From contig JAVTLE010000021.1 of the NCBI GenBank assembly GCA_033439295.1, positions 2,976,009 through 3,040,008 on the forward strand: DNA of 64,000 bases. The letters are read 5' to 3'. The position numbers and the translations under genes were made by a program. Positions 1 through 10,657 of the stretch are shown piece by piece. The notes under the pieces are model-generated. The model searched no databases and was not told the DNA's origin. It worked only from the letters and a program-made list of their open reading frames with translations. The stretch's first letter is position 1. Each line of letters starts with the position of its first letter. Origin of the DNA: Deuterostichococcus epilithicus (lineage: Eukaryota; Chlorophyta; Trebouxiophyceae; Prasiolales; Stichococcaceae).

Positions 1-1644
1 GGTGCAAGGGCGGAGTCATGCCACACCTGCAGCGTTGCGCCGCTGTAGTCACCCTGGCACCGAGGCTCGTTGGCCAAGCTCCATGCCATGATAGTGGGGT
101 CGTCCCTGTGACATTTCAGTGTAGTAGGAAAACTTGACACATCGGCAAGTTCTGGCATGTTGGCAAACTCTGACTCGGTATTCGCGAACCGAGTCAGAAT
201 TTTGAGGTGTCAGCTGAGTGAAACTGTTCAGGATGCCAACTGCCAGACAAGCATGAAGGCTTGGTCATGACCAGTGGCCTGGCTTCGAGGCCGTGCAGCT
301 TTGGCTGCCACACATGCCAGGCACCTGTAGGGTATGCCGGTGAAGCTGTTGACACGCGAAGTCAGCATGGCCACATAGTTTCTGAAGATGTTCTGAGCCC
401 ACTGGTCCGTGTAAAAGTCCTCTGCGCGCGCCTTGGCGGCTTCGGCACCCCTGGCCGCGGCGCTCCATGCTGCATACTGCGGTTGTGAGGAGTCAGGGAG
501 ATGAGGGTATGGTTTGGTGCTCATCGCCAGACTCCGCCGCTGGCGTTCGGCTGCTGCTGCTGAGCCCAAGGGTGCGGCAGGTACGAAGCTGCCGTGGGAG
601 TCCGTTTCGAGGTGACATCGGTGACATCACATCGACAGGTGTGCTTCCCCAGGGCGCAGCGGTGCCGGCCTGAGCAGAGCCCTGCAGCAGCAACCGCTTG
701 GCGGATCATGCCAGCCGCTTATCAGACGACGGGGCGCCTCCCACCTGAGGCATGCCGCCGTACTCGCCCCAGTAGTTGACCAGCGTCAGGATGACGAGCA
801 GGCGCCGCCGTCGCGCCTCCGCCAGCACAAAGTCCAGTCCCACAAACACGTGGTCGTTGAACTCCCCTGCACGAACGCCGTGAATTGGCTGCTAGTCGTG
901 GCTGTCGGGCTGTCGGTTTCGGGTCACCTGGCAGCCTTTGCGATGACACCGCATCTGGCAGCGACCTCGCTAAAGCGGGGCCTTGTCTGCACTGCCTGTC
1001 TCCTCTGGTGGCAAGAACAACAGCACAGGATCAACTGATCAGAGGGACGGTGTCGACGCCAACTGCGCGCCAGTCGCCAAGCGGCAGCGGGCCAGCCATG
1101 CCATGCAGCTGTCAATCCCAACCTGGGCGTGGCTGCAGCGCGTTCCACTGCGATTCGCCGTCATTGAAGGCCCAAGTTCGCAGCACCGTCAGCCCGGTGG
1201 CCACCATGGAGTCCATGACCTCGGTCACCTCATGCCGCAGCGGTGGCTCCGCCGCCCGGGTCTGGACAGTGCCGGCACAGCATTCACTATTTGCGACACT
1301 TCAAATTGCCTTTATACGTAATGATGCAGGACGCACAGGTTGTGTGCTGCAGCGCCCGCTGCGCGGCGGCGGGGAGTGAACGACAGCGGCAAGGACCGCA
1401 CACCCAAATGTCTGTTGCTGCGCTGATGGATAGCACAGTCGTCAGGGTGTGTGCCCACCATCATGTAGTAGCAGTTGGCTCCGCAGAAGTAGAAGGGCGA
1501 GCCTTGCAGGGTGAAGCCCCGGCCATCGGGTGCAACTCGCACGAAGTCCGGCGTTGCCATGCCGGCAGTCGGAGTTGCTGACTCCTCAAGCCATTCAGCA
1601 GTTGCTACAGAGAAGCGCTCATGCCGGCTGGTGCACCCGTGCAA
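1..1644 (-). CDS. Endo-1,4-beta-mannanase (GH5), 3' end outside window
   Basis: Probably hydrolyses beta-1,4-mannan in the cell wall or storage polysaccharide. Five exons close in phase on the minus strand: 1644-1459, 1261-1123, 866-745, 476-325 and 105-1 (continuing left). The conceptual protein shows the family in order: an N-terminal strand with [15 protein letters not shown], then [64 protein letters not shown] and SRVNSFTG. The acid/base segment [15 protein letters not shown] follows, whose NEP glutamate is the expected proton donor. The nucleophile glutamate would lie beyond the left edge. The start is uncertain: ATG at 1644 or an in-frame ATG at 1560 just before DFVRVAPDG. No clear signal peptide is visible, which is odd for a wall enzyme. 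It is divergent with the EEP gene at 2085. Family assignment is secure from motifs; substrate is family knowledge. Confidence 0.9.
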
Positions 1645-2084
1645 TTTTTATATGGGTTGCCCGAGAGTACGATCTCGACTGCTCCTAGCTGAGTGCGACA
1701 ACTTGTCACCGACACGATACCATGGCAAGCAGGCAGAAGGCAACGCTGATCACAAATTGCTCTGGGTCTGGCGCAACTGCAGTCGCTCGTCCGGATCTGA
1801 GATTCGCCATGCATGAGCTCATGGGACGTGGTGGACTGCAGCAACATTTGCACACTGCTGCTTGCAGATTGCCTTGGTATCGAATTTACATTTTGAGCTC
1901 ATTCAGAGCGCTGGACGATCCGTCTCATTTGCTGTGCCACGAATGCGCTGCCTAAGACACGCACCCTGCGGCACTGCGACCGCAGCGCCAGCCATGCGCC
2001 TTGTGCAGCAGCAACACTGTGGCCGTGCACTGAGCACTCAGCACGTCTTGACGCAGCTTGCAAACCAGCCTTGTGCTGCCGCAG

Positions 2085-3430
2085 GGAGCACCCAGTCGAC
2101 TGGGAGAACCCGACGCATGCGCTGGCGCAGCGCGAGCCGCGGCGGGGCCGCCGCGCCGTGTTGGCTGCCACCGTGCACACGCTGCAGGGACCGCTGCTGG
2201 TGTACAACCTCCATCTGGAGGTGAGACGAAAATATTAGCCTGGTCAATCGTGCATGCGTTGCCTGCAGCGCGAGTCAATGAACCTGTGCAGCTTTTGCTG
2301 GCGGCATCAGGCCTGGCCCCTCTCGTTTCCAAGCAAACTGGCGCCAACGTGCAGGTATTTTGTGGCATACTGGCCCGCATCGCGCAATTTGCGGACGTCA
2401 TGCGTGACAGCCGGGACCAGCTGCGGAAGGTGTGTGCGCCTCCGAGTTGAGAAAGCAAATCGGCGACCCCACGGCCGCATGGATGAAAAAAGTGCTTAGT
2501 GCGACCATCTTTGTGCAGCCGGCGCACGTTTTGCACGTTCGTAGCTGATGTCGCGGATGCCAATGCAGCCGCTGATGCAGACGCGGTCACGAAATTCAAT
2601 GCAGGGTGCCTTTCACCAGGCCATCCTTGCGGACTTGAACACCATGGCCCACGGCATCGCACGGCTTTCGCCGCACTATTGCTGCGACGTGATGCGCTTC
2701 CGAAGCCTCGGGCAGGCAGAGGCTGAGTGGTAAGTCGCTGGGTTCCTTATCAGGGGAAATTTCTTGCATGAGCAGCCGGGCTAAATGCTGCAGAACCCCC
2801 CTTGACGGCAATTTGGTAGTTCAGCAGGCAGGGTTATGATAAGAGACCTGTCCAGCTTGTCTTCTGTGGATACTGCCTGCGTGCCTTGCACAGGTGGCAC
2901 CACAATGTACTAACGGTGGCGGACCCAGCGTTCCAGCCGGCGTTGGACGCCGAGATGCCAGAAGCAGCGGCGGCGAGCGCGTCCAATGAACGGCTGCTGC
3001 GATTGGGCGTGAGGGAGGACGTCTGCCAGGATGCTCTCAACACAGGTGTACATCCATCCGTATTGCATTCCTGAAAATGCACGCCATACTGCAGCCATTT
3101 TGTTTGACTAAGCGCCGCCGCCCGACGTGGCTGCTCGTTGTCGGCTCATAGGTGATGCCTCGCCTGCTGAGCACATGCACGAGGTGGAAGCACGCTCAAG
3201 CATTTCTCGGAATGTGAACTGCAGGGTTCTGCGACCCATTTGACGTGCGTAAGGATGTCACCCTGGACAACCCGACATACCGATTTTGGGGCGTCTCGCT
3301 CATGGCAGGCAAGCTCGACTGGCTGCTATTGCGGCGCCTGGCCGTGCAGCGGCAGGAGATGGGTAATCAGGATTATGCCGCATCAGACCACAAGTGGCTG
3401 AGCGTGGACGTGACCTTTGCTGACGTTTGA
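2085..3430 (+). CDS. Endonuclease/exonuclease/phosphatase-family protein, C-terminal part
   Basis: Five exons join in phase: 2085-2220, 2355-2429, 2605-2729, 2894-3045 and 3225-3430 (TGA). The protein has HPVDWENPTHALAQREPR, LLVYNLHLE (the N-x-H motif of the EEP fold), VFCGILARIAQFADVMRDSR, an ILADLNTMAHG segment with the D-x-N motif, and a C-terminal SDHKWLSVDVTF with the catalytic D-H pair. This matches the plant/algal EEP-superfamily group of unknown substrate. The N-terminal half of such proteins, with the first strands and the glutamate metal ligand, should precede residue 1. I could not find it in the 440 bp between this exon and the mannanase start. The gene may have a diverged first exon, be 5'-truncated, or be broken. 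A metal-dependent phosphodiesterase or phosphatase role is inference from the family. Confidence 0.75.
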
Positions 3431-3782
3431 CCTCACTTTGCACGATGGCTGTACAAATAGGGGTGACACACCTAAGGTATTTCAGGGACCCTGAAATTAA
3501 TCCTTGAGGACAGTGCACGTGCCTTCTGCTGATGCAGCCGTACATCGCCACCTTTCACGTGTACGAGCTTCGTCCAATCTCGCCGTGAAGAGTTGAAGAG
3601 GGTGTATACAGTAACGTGTCGCTGCGGGCGGGGGGCGGCTGTCTCGGTCCGTTGTCTGCGATTACACCGGCGATAGACGCGTGCTGATCCGCTGATAGCC
3701 GCGGTCCACGAAGAGCGGATCCATTAACGTTTGAGTCATTGCGAATAGCTCGACATGGCGTGATGCGAGTCCTTTGAGTAGC

Positions 3783-6640
3783 ATGGCTCCAGCCAAGGCT
3801 CGATCAGCTTCAGAGAGAGTTGTGCAGTTTGGGAGGCCTGTAGCCTTGCTAGCCTGCAGTTTATTTGGCTTGCTGCTGGGCTATATCCTGTTCGGCGGCG
3901 ATGGCGCTCACTCTGGCGGTAACGGGCTGTCGACGATCAGGCAGGCCGCAGCAAAGTCCGTCCTGCCGTCGGCTGTCAATTTCGGCGGCGGCGGTACCCG
4001 CAGCACGCCAGGTAGCGCACCCAGCGACAACTACGGCACGATACTGGACAGAGTGCTGGCTCTGTCGGGCCTGACAGGTGAGTTCCAGCTGCCTGTTTGC
4101 TTGTCCTTCCGACTTGGCTCCACCTGCAGCGACATCATGGCAACCACGCGACGGATTCAAGCTTGGTGAAATCACTGGTGTTGCAGAGGTGGAAGTGCCG
4201 CAGGAAGAGGGAGCCCAGCATGGACAACCGGTGCGTGCAAGAGGCATCGGTGTCACTCGAGTCGGCACATCTATGCCCGCCCAAAGAGACGCGCAATAAC
4301 ACAAAGCCGGCAGCGACTGGAAACCGTGTGCCGTGAAACTTATATATGCAGCAACAGACTCTGACTGTGTGCTGATGCCCTAGGATGGCACTTTCAACAT
4401 CATCAAGCCGCTGAGCTTCCAGCGGATGACGTCCGAGCCGGACCCGCCGTTCTGCGCGCAGCAGTGGGCCTGCCACGGCGCAATCCCCAGGATCATGCAC
4501 CACATCTACCTAGGGGTGAGTGCCCTTCACAAAACGCCCGTTGCCATCGGCGAGTGCCCCATGCGCCTCGAAAACACAGCATCTGAGCTGACTGCACACG
4601 CATTTTACCTGGCGTCATGCGGGACACCACAGCTCAGAACCCAGACGGAGTCTCGGTATCACAGCTCTGAGCCAAAGTCTGCATCTGCCAGGGGCTGGAT
4701 AAGTACAGGGAGGACGTTGTGGCGGAGGCCCCGCCGTTCAGGCGGCAGTGGCGCGACACTTGCCGTGCCTTTTACCCCTCCTGGGACTTCAGGTTCTGGG
4801 ACGAGGTGCTGCAGTTTGCCGGCAAAATGCTGGCGAGGAGGAAGGAGTTTGATCTCAAAAATGGGCTTTGCATGATGCATGGATTTGCCTCTCATGGCAA
4901 TGCCCAACAAGCCTTGCAGGTCATCGGCGAGCACATCCGTGAGAGCTCCGTCAATGCTCGCTACAGGGTGAGGCGGAGCGACTGCTGAGCGACCGGTATC
5001 CCTGGCTGCTGCCGACCTGGCACGGCGCGCCGCACTGGGCCGTGCGCACGAATCTGCTCAAGTGCGTTCGCCGCCACTATTGAGCGGTTTCCAGCTCAGC
5101 CGTCCATCTATAACGCACCGCTTATGGCGTCAAGCCAACGAAGCATGTTATTTCACCTGGTCCAAAGTGTTCCCGCGGGATTGAAAACATTCACGTGGCC
5201 TGCCACTGGTATACATGGTGTCGCAGCGGCCACTGGCGCGTGTATCCTCTGCTGTGCAGGTATGTGCTCATGCATGCATACGGCGGGCTGTACCTGGACC
5301 TGGATGCGGAGTGCCTGCGCAATGCGGAGGAGGGGCTAGCGGGATTTGACCTCGTGCTGCAGCGCGAGCGGAGCGCAGACGCCGTGGGCACCGCCGTGTT
5401 GGCCAGCGCGCCCAAACTGCCGCTGGTGGGCTTCCTGTCACGTTCTAACCTCTTTCGCAGGGAACCTGAGACGCGGGACAGCACGCATGAATTTCCAGCC
5501 CCACTGGAGAGTGTCGCCGCTGGCCCTGTGCGCCAGTCGCAACAGCCGGTCGCAGCTGACTGCCCAGCAGCAGCGCAGCAACCCCTGCGCAGGGGCGCGG
5601 ATGGCCAGCCTTGTGTGTTGGCGACGGCTCTTGGGTGCACTGCACCTACTCGGCAAGGCACTGCCAACCGAACAGTGCATGCATACAACTTTGTACGGCT
5701 GCTCTTTTGTCTGCAGTGGGAGGCAGTACTGCGCAGCATCGCAGCGGCGCCGCCCGCAGCGCTGGATGGCCTTGCGCCAGCGAACGTTTCGGCGACGAGC
5801 GGCCCCACCCGCCTGTCGGTGGAGCTGCGGGCGGCCGTCCCAAGGGGGGCAGGGAGCCTGGTGGGCGAGCACACGGCGCCGGGCCTGGTGCGGATTTGTC
5901 CGTCCATCTGGACATCAGGATTTGCATCTTGTCCCCGTCCCCTTGGACATCAGGGTCTGCGTGTTCCATGTGGCCGGCCACAGCAGGGCCGCTCTCAGCA
6001 CATCCATCCCCAGCTACGATCTGGCGCCATGGAGAATCTGACGCCGGCATGCAGCGCCCCAAGCCGCACCACGCAACTCTGAGCCGGCAGCTGTCCATTT
6101 GCCCTGCTGTGGGCCACGCGTCGAGTATTAATACACAGCGCCCTCCTCCTCCGGCTGCGTGTTTGCTTCTCGTCACGTGCCCCAGTCAGACACAACATCT
6201 CATGGTGCAGGGGGCAGTGAAAGTGTACGACATCGGCACCTGGTTTCAGCCTTGCGCGGAATTCGACCAGGTGCTCTGCTCGAAGCATGCCTCTGACTGC
6301 ATTCGAACAATTTAAATGAGTCTCACAAAACAGTCAGCTGCAGGGTTCATGGCTGTGCTGCTGCGACGCGGCCTTCGCCTGCATTCAGCAGCCTTCGCCT
6401 GCATGCACATCGCATTGCATTGCTGCCGGAGCCCCTCCTCGCCTGCTCGTGACGTAGCCTCGCCAACAGGACTCTTCATATCACGTCCAGGAGTGTTTCA
6501 GGGACGTGGCCTGGAAGCGCTCCAGCGGCGAGGTGCCAGGCGCCGCATGGGCCGGGGTGCACCACTTTGCGGGAGCATGGAAGGAGCACACCGGTCGTGC
6601 CACCGCGGTGAGGCCGCGTCGGCAATTCGAGCTGCCCTGC
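3783..6640 (+). CDS. GT32-like glycosyltransferase, copy 1 (type II membrane)
   Basis: Probable Golgi type II glycosyltransferase of the OCH1/capsular-sugar (GT32, DXD) group. The chosen ATG (3783) is followed by a basic stretch and one hydrophobic anchor (about residues 20-40, VALLACSLFGLLLGYILF). Clear exons are 3783-4077, 4384-4515, 4692-4805, 4967-5061 and from 5260. They encode AIPRIMHHIYLG, FRRQWRDTCRAFYPSW, RYPWLLPTWHGAPHW and the catalytic AYGGLYLDLDAECLRN with its DXD metal site. Later pieces are WEAVLRSIAAAPP (5717 on), a GPT turn, VYDIGTWFQPC (about 6215-6265) and GVHHFAGAWKE (about 6560-6600), the usual C-terminal HH motif. The junction between exons 1 and 2 does not close in phase as drawn, so a small exon may be missing. 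The open frame continues past 6600 toward copy 2, so the two domains could be one bidomain protein; I keep them separate. Confidence 0.75.
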
Positions 6641-6899
6641 GCCACGCCTCCAATGTTGCCGGAGTCCTCCGGCAGCAGAGCTGTGACCGGCGCGTGTTTG
6701 CCGGCACAGCCAGCGAGCGCCTTTTACGTACTGCGTATGAGCCAGCAGGAGCAGTGCGGGCCGCACGCTTTGGGTACAGATGCTCACGTCCTGCGGTCCA
6801 AGGTTGGCAATACTGCCGCCCGCTCGCTGGCTCGCACGGCACAGCCAGCTGCAGCGGCTGCGCTCCCCATCTCCTTGCCATGCTATCGAGCTCGTGCGG

Positions 6900-9878
6900 C
6901 GGGCGTACCACTGGCAAGCACGGACTCGGTGTGTGCCTCCGGAGCCACGAGCCAAAACCAGACCGCCACAGGGATGCTGCTGTCGCGCTCGCAGGTGGAC
7001 ACTGCGCTGCTGGTGCCCTGCTGTGGAAAGGATGCCAAGCCAGAGCCCTACACGTTTCCAGCGCTTCCGGAGGAAGTGGCAGCAGAGAACATCACGGCGC
7101 TGCAGCCCATCGAATACAGCGTGCCAGAGGTGGGTCGCTCCCCGGAAAATTGTACGGCTGGCATGTGGCAGCCTCCTGCATTCGCGTTTGGTGTATGGCA
7201 GCAGCTGCAAGAGCGACATTCGCGCAGGCGGCAGCAGCGGCGGCGGTGGCGGCGGATGCGGTGGCGGCAGCAGCAGCGGCAGGCAGTCCCAACTCCATCT
7301 CGAGGGGCGATGTGCCTGTGGCACACGAACCTTGCACGCTGGCGTCGCACACCGCCTCCAGTATGCAGGAGCTGTCCGGTGCAGCGCCCTCCCTGCAGCT
7401 GCTCCAGCGCCGCTTGTTCACTGAGGCCTGCCCTGCCGAACCCCCACTCTGGGCAAGCCGCAGTCGCTCTTCTCCTGGCGCTGCAGATGCTGAACGTCAC
7501 TGCCGGGCAGCACTGCCGGGAAGACCAGGCCTGCGCCGGCGCGCGCATCCCGCACGTCATGCACCACATCTTCCTGAGCGGCTGGGAGGCGTACCTGGAG
7601 GGTGCCTCACAGGCGGCGCCGTTTTTCCGCAAGGGCTGGCGCGACGCCTGCCTGGCGCACCACCCGCACTGGCGCCACATGTTTTGGGACGAGGTGTGTG
7701 TGTTCGGCTCCTCCGGGTTGCAATTCGCTGTTGAGCAAGTTTCGACACCTGGGGAAGGGGCTCAGGCTGGACACCACTCCTCGTGACAGGCATCCGCAGA
7801 TGGATCTGTGGCATGCCCTGCCATGGAGAACAGGGTGGTCAGCACATCGCTGTTGCTGCTTGCCTCATGGCTTCACATGACTCGGCGAGCAGCAAGGTAC
7901 TACGCTGCTGGATTTTTGATTGGCCGGGGACAATTCTGCTGACTGAAAGGCTGCTGCTGCTGGCTGACCCGCCGGCACTGCTCTGCACGCCACAACCTAA
8001 CACATGCGTTCTTCCAGCAGCTGCATCATGTCAGTCCCGTCCGATACTGCAGGCGGCAGCGCTGGAGCTGCTAAGGGATTCATACCCATGGTTCCTGGAA
8101 ACCTTCCAAAGCTACACAAAAGTCGTGTCAAAGGTGCGGCCGAGTGACAGGTATGCTACTGGCCAACTCCAAGCTGCCGGCGCTGCCGGCGCCCACGGCG
8201 GGCACCTACTTGCTGCTTTGCGTCTGCTCCCCTGAACGAGATGACACTTCGAAACACTGTTGACTACTCTCGGGCCTCGTTTGCAGAGTGCCTGCTGTGC
8301 TTGCAGCTGCCACTCCACTGCTCCTTGGCTTGGAGTCAACCATGCAGTTCGCTGTGGTTTTCACTACTCCCCACCCTGCAGGGCGACGCCATCCGCTACT
8401 TCGTGCTGCACAAGCACGGCGGCGTGTACCTGGACATGGACGTCGAGTGCTTCCGCAACATGGAGCACACGCTGCTGGGCGCCGACCTAGTACTGCAGGT
8501 GGGATGTGCCTGTGCATTCACAAACGACTGACTGGCTTGACACCCGTGCACTGCTGGGCGACCTGGCACTACAGGTGTGGCAGCCGAGCTGTTTCTGCTT
8601 ACTGGAGGGGGATCATGCAGAGGAATTTGCCACGCGCACTCAGAACCACTACAATGTGTTTCGGATGACCAGGCAGATGACCGCCGTCGTGGGAAGGCGA
8701 AGCAAAGTACATGGTAGGATCTTGGCTTTGCGCCAGCATCCAGAAGCGCTGCCGCGCTGCACGGCATGCGCGTGATGCGTCACTGCTTGCAAGCGCAGGG
8801 CACGGACGGCTTCGAGACGACAACCAACTTCGCGATGGCAGCGGTGTCGGGGCTGGCGCTGCTTGATGGGATGCTGCGGCAACTGGTGATCCACAAAAAC
8901 AGCACCGACCCGGACGAGAATGAGCCGGTGCAGCACACCGGCCCCATGCTCGTCCGCGATATGATCGTGCACAGGCGCGTCGCAGGCTCCTCGTCAGATG
9001 GTTGACTGGGTGACTGGTGGCATGGTATCTATGAGTTCTTAGCCTTCTGCAACTTAAACACTTAGCCTATGCAGAGGCAGCATTTGTTGATTAGCCATTG
9101 CCTGGCCGCGAGCGACTTTGGAGACAGCATAAGGGGGTGCATCATGTGCAGCGCCGCCTGTGGCTTGCAAAGGCACCAAGCCAGGGCCAGAGCCCTGTGG
9201 TTACCACGCCGTGTGGAGGGTTCAGCCCCGGTTCTGCCATGGTTTCTGCAGTCAGCAGCGGCATTGGTCGGATGCGCAGTCCAGTCGCAGGCCCCACCCT
9301 GCCTGCGCAGGTACGTGAACGAGTCACGCCGTGAGCTGCCGGCGTTCATCGGCACGCATGAGGTGCGGGATGAGGCCGGAAACCCCTACGTGCTGCGGGC
9401 GTACCCGCTGCGGCAGTGGCTGATGCCCTGCTGGTGGAGCTACATCGAGTGCCACCGCGAGGTGGGCCTGAATTTGCTTGCCCATTGCACATTCACATGA
9501 AACACTCAGCCCTCATTTTGGTAGGAATCGAAGTGCTTGTCATTGAGGGTGTGACCGACAACAATCGTCAATTTCAGACCAGAAACAGGGCGCTGTCTAG
9601 CCGTGCTCAGTTCGAGAAAGCCTTGCCCGTCAGATGCTTAGGGGCTGTGCTCTGTACAACAGCCAGTAAGGGCACCTTCATCAGGCTGCGGCCGGCTTGC
9701 GGGACGTCGCAGGTCATGATAGAGTTGCATGATGTCACCTGTGCAGATGGCAGTGAGGAAGGCGCAGGGCACCGTACCGCTGAGCCTGGTAGGACAGCAT
9801 CACTATTCCGGCTCCTGGTGGGGCCGCCGCCGCCGCCGGCGGCGGTTCATGCGGCAGCGTGCACTGTTGCAAACTTGA
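6900..9878 (+). CDS. GT32-like glycosyltransferase, copy 2 (tandem duplicate)
   Basis: Second domain in the same orientation and with the same order of motifs as copy 1: IPHVMHHIFLSGWEAYLEG, FFRKGWRDACLAHHPHW, LRDSYPWFLETFQSY, the DXD loop HGGVYLDMDVECFRNME, a TNFAMAA / QHTGPML region, LRQWLMPCWWSYIECHRE and a terminal HHYSGSWWGRRRRRRRR tail. Exons that close in phase are: to 7693, 8053-8133, 8382-8498, 8799-8974, 9311-9461 and 9747-9878 (TGA at 9876). The intron 8975-9310 needs a GC donor. The start is not determined. No separate membrane anchor was seen, which favours either fusion to copy 1 or a missed first exon. The tail of eight arginines after the last motif is not present in copy 1. 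The function, sugar transfer with a divalent metal in the secretory pathway, is family inference. Confidence 0.72.
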
Positions 9879-10657
9879 CCCCGGAGCCACGCCGGCTGAA
9901 TTTAGTTTCAGTAGGATGAAAGAGAGCGGGGAGACGATGCTGATGTGCGCAGCTGCGCAGCGCCATTGGGGCATCGCGTCTTGATCAAATTCCAGAGTTG
10001 CCTCGAGTATTACGGCCCCAGTATTTTCCTCAGCAGTTCAGTCGTCAGAGTGTGTGCGAATTTGTTTCGTCAGGAAACGGTCGCGAATGTATGATGACAG
10101 GCAGCAAGCTCTGAAGCTGGGGCGTGCAGCTTGCCGCCTGCCCAGTTTCATGCTCATGCTTCTAGCCTCTCCTAGCGGAATCAACTTGGTATTGGATCGT
10201 TTTGTCAGGTGGTGCTACGCGGTGCGTGCTCATAACACCCTGCGCGGAACTCCTGTGAGTGCGCAGCACCGCCAGACGCACGACCTTCAGGCGCATGCTC
10301 CTCGGGAACTCTCACAGTTTCACCGTCTTTCAAACGCAGACACGGTTTCTCTGACACCTTAACTAATGAGTAATGAAGACAGCAACAACCATCTTGCTGA
10401 TGCCCGTTGATGCAGCATCCTCATGACCGTTTAGTCAAAGTCAGCCTCGCGCAAGTCAGACCTCAGTTGCATCTCTCAAGCCCATCCTAATGCCTTTCAG
10501 ATAGTCGCTGCTTGCTACTGAACCTACCCGGCCAACGTTTGGCCGGTCTATAAACGCACTGCACCTGCAGGATTAGCACGTCAGCACGAGACATTGGGTC
10601 AAACCTGCGGTATCCAAGGAGCAAACGGGCATTGCGGCATCGCAGCCAGAGCGTGCA
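9879..10657 (+). other. Intergenic, nothing recognised
   Basis: This spacer separates the glycosyltransferase stop from the homogentisate dioxygenase start. I see no coding exon with homology, no repeat of note and no RNA gene. It presumably holds the 3' end of one gene and the promoter of the next. Confidence 0.5.

Noticed and set aside
1862-1915. LVSNLHFE reading as an extra EEP strand
   Set aside because: It resembles the YNLHLE motif already present at about 2200. No flanking family residues or usable splice phase support it.
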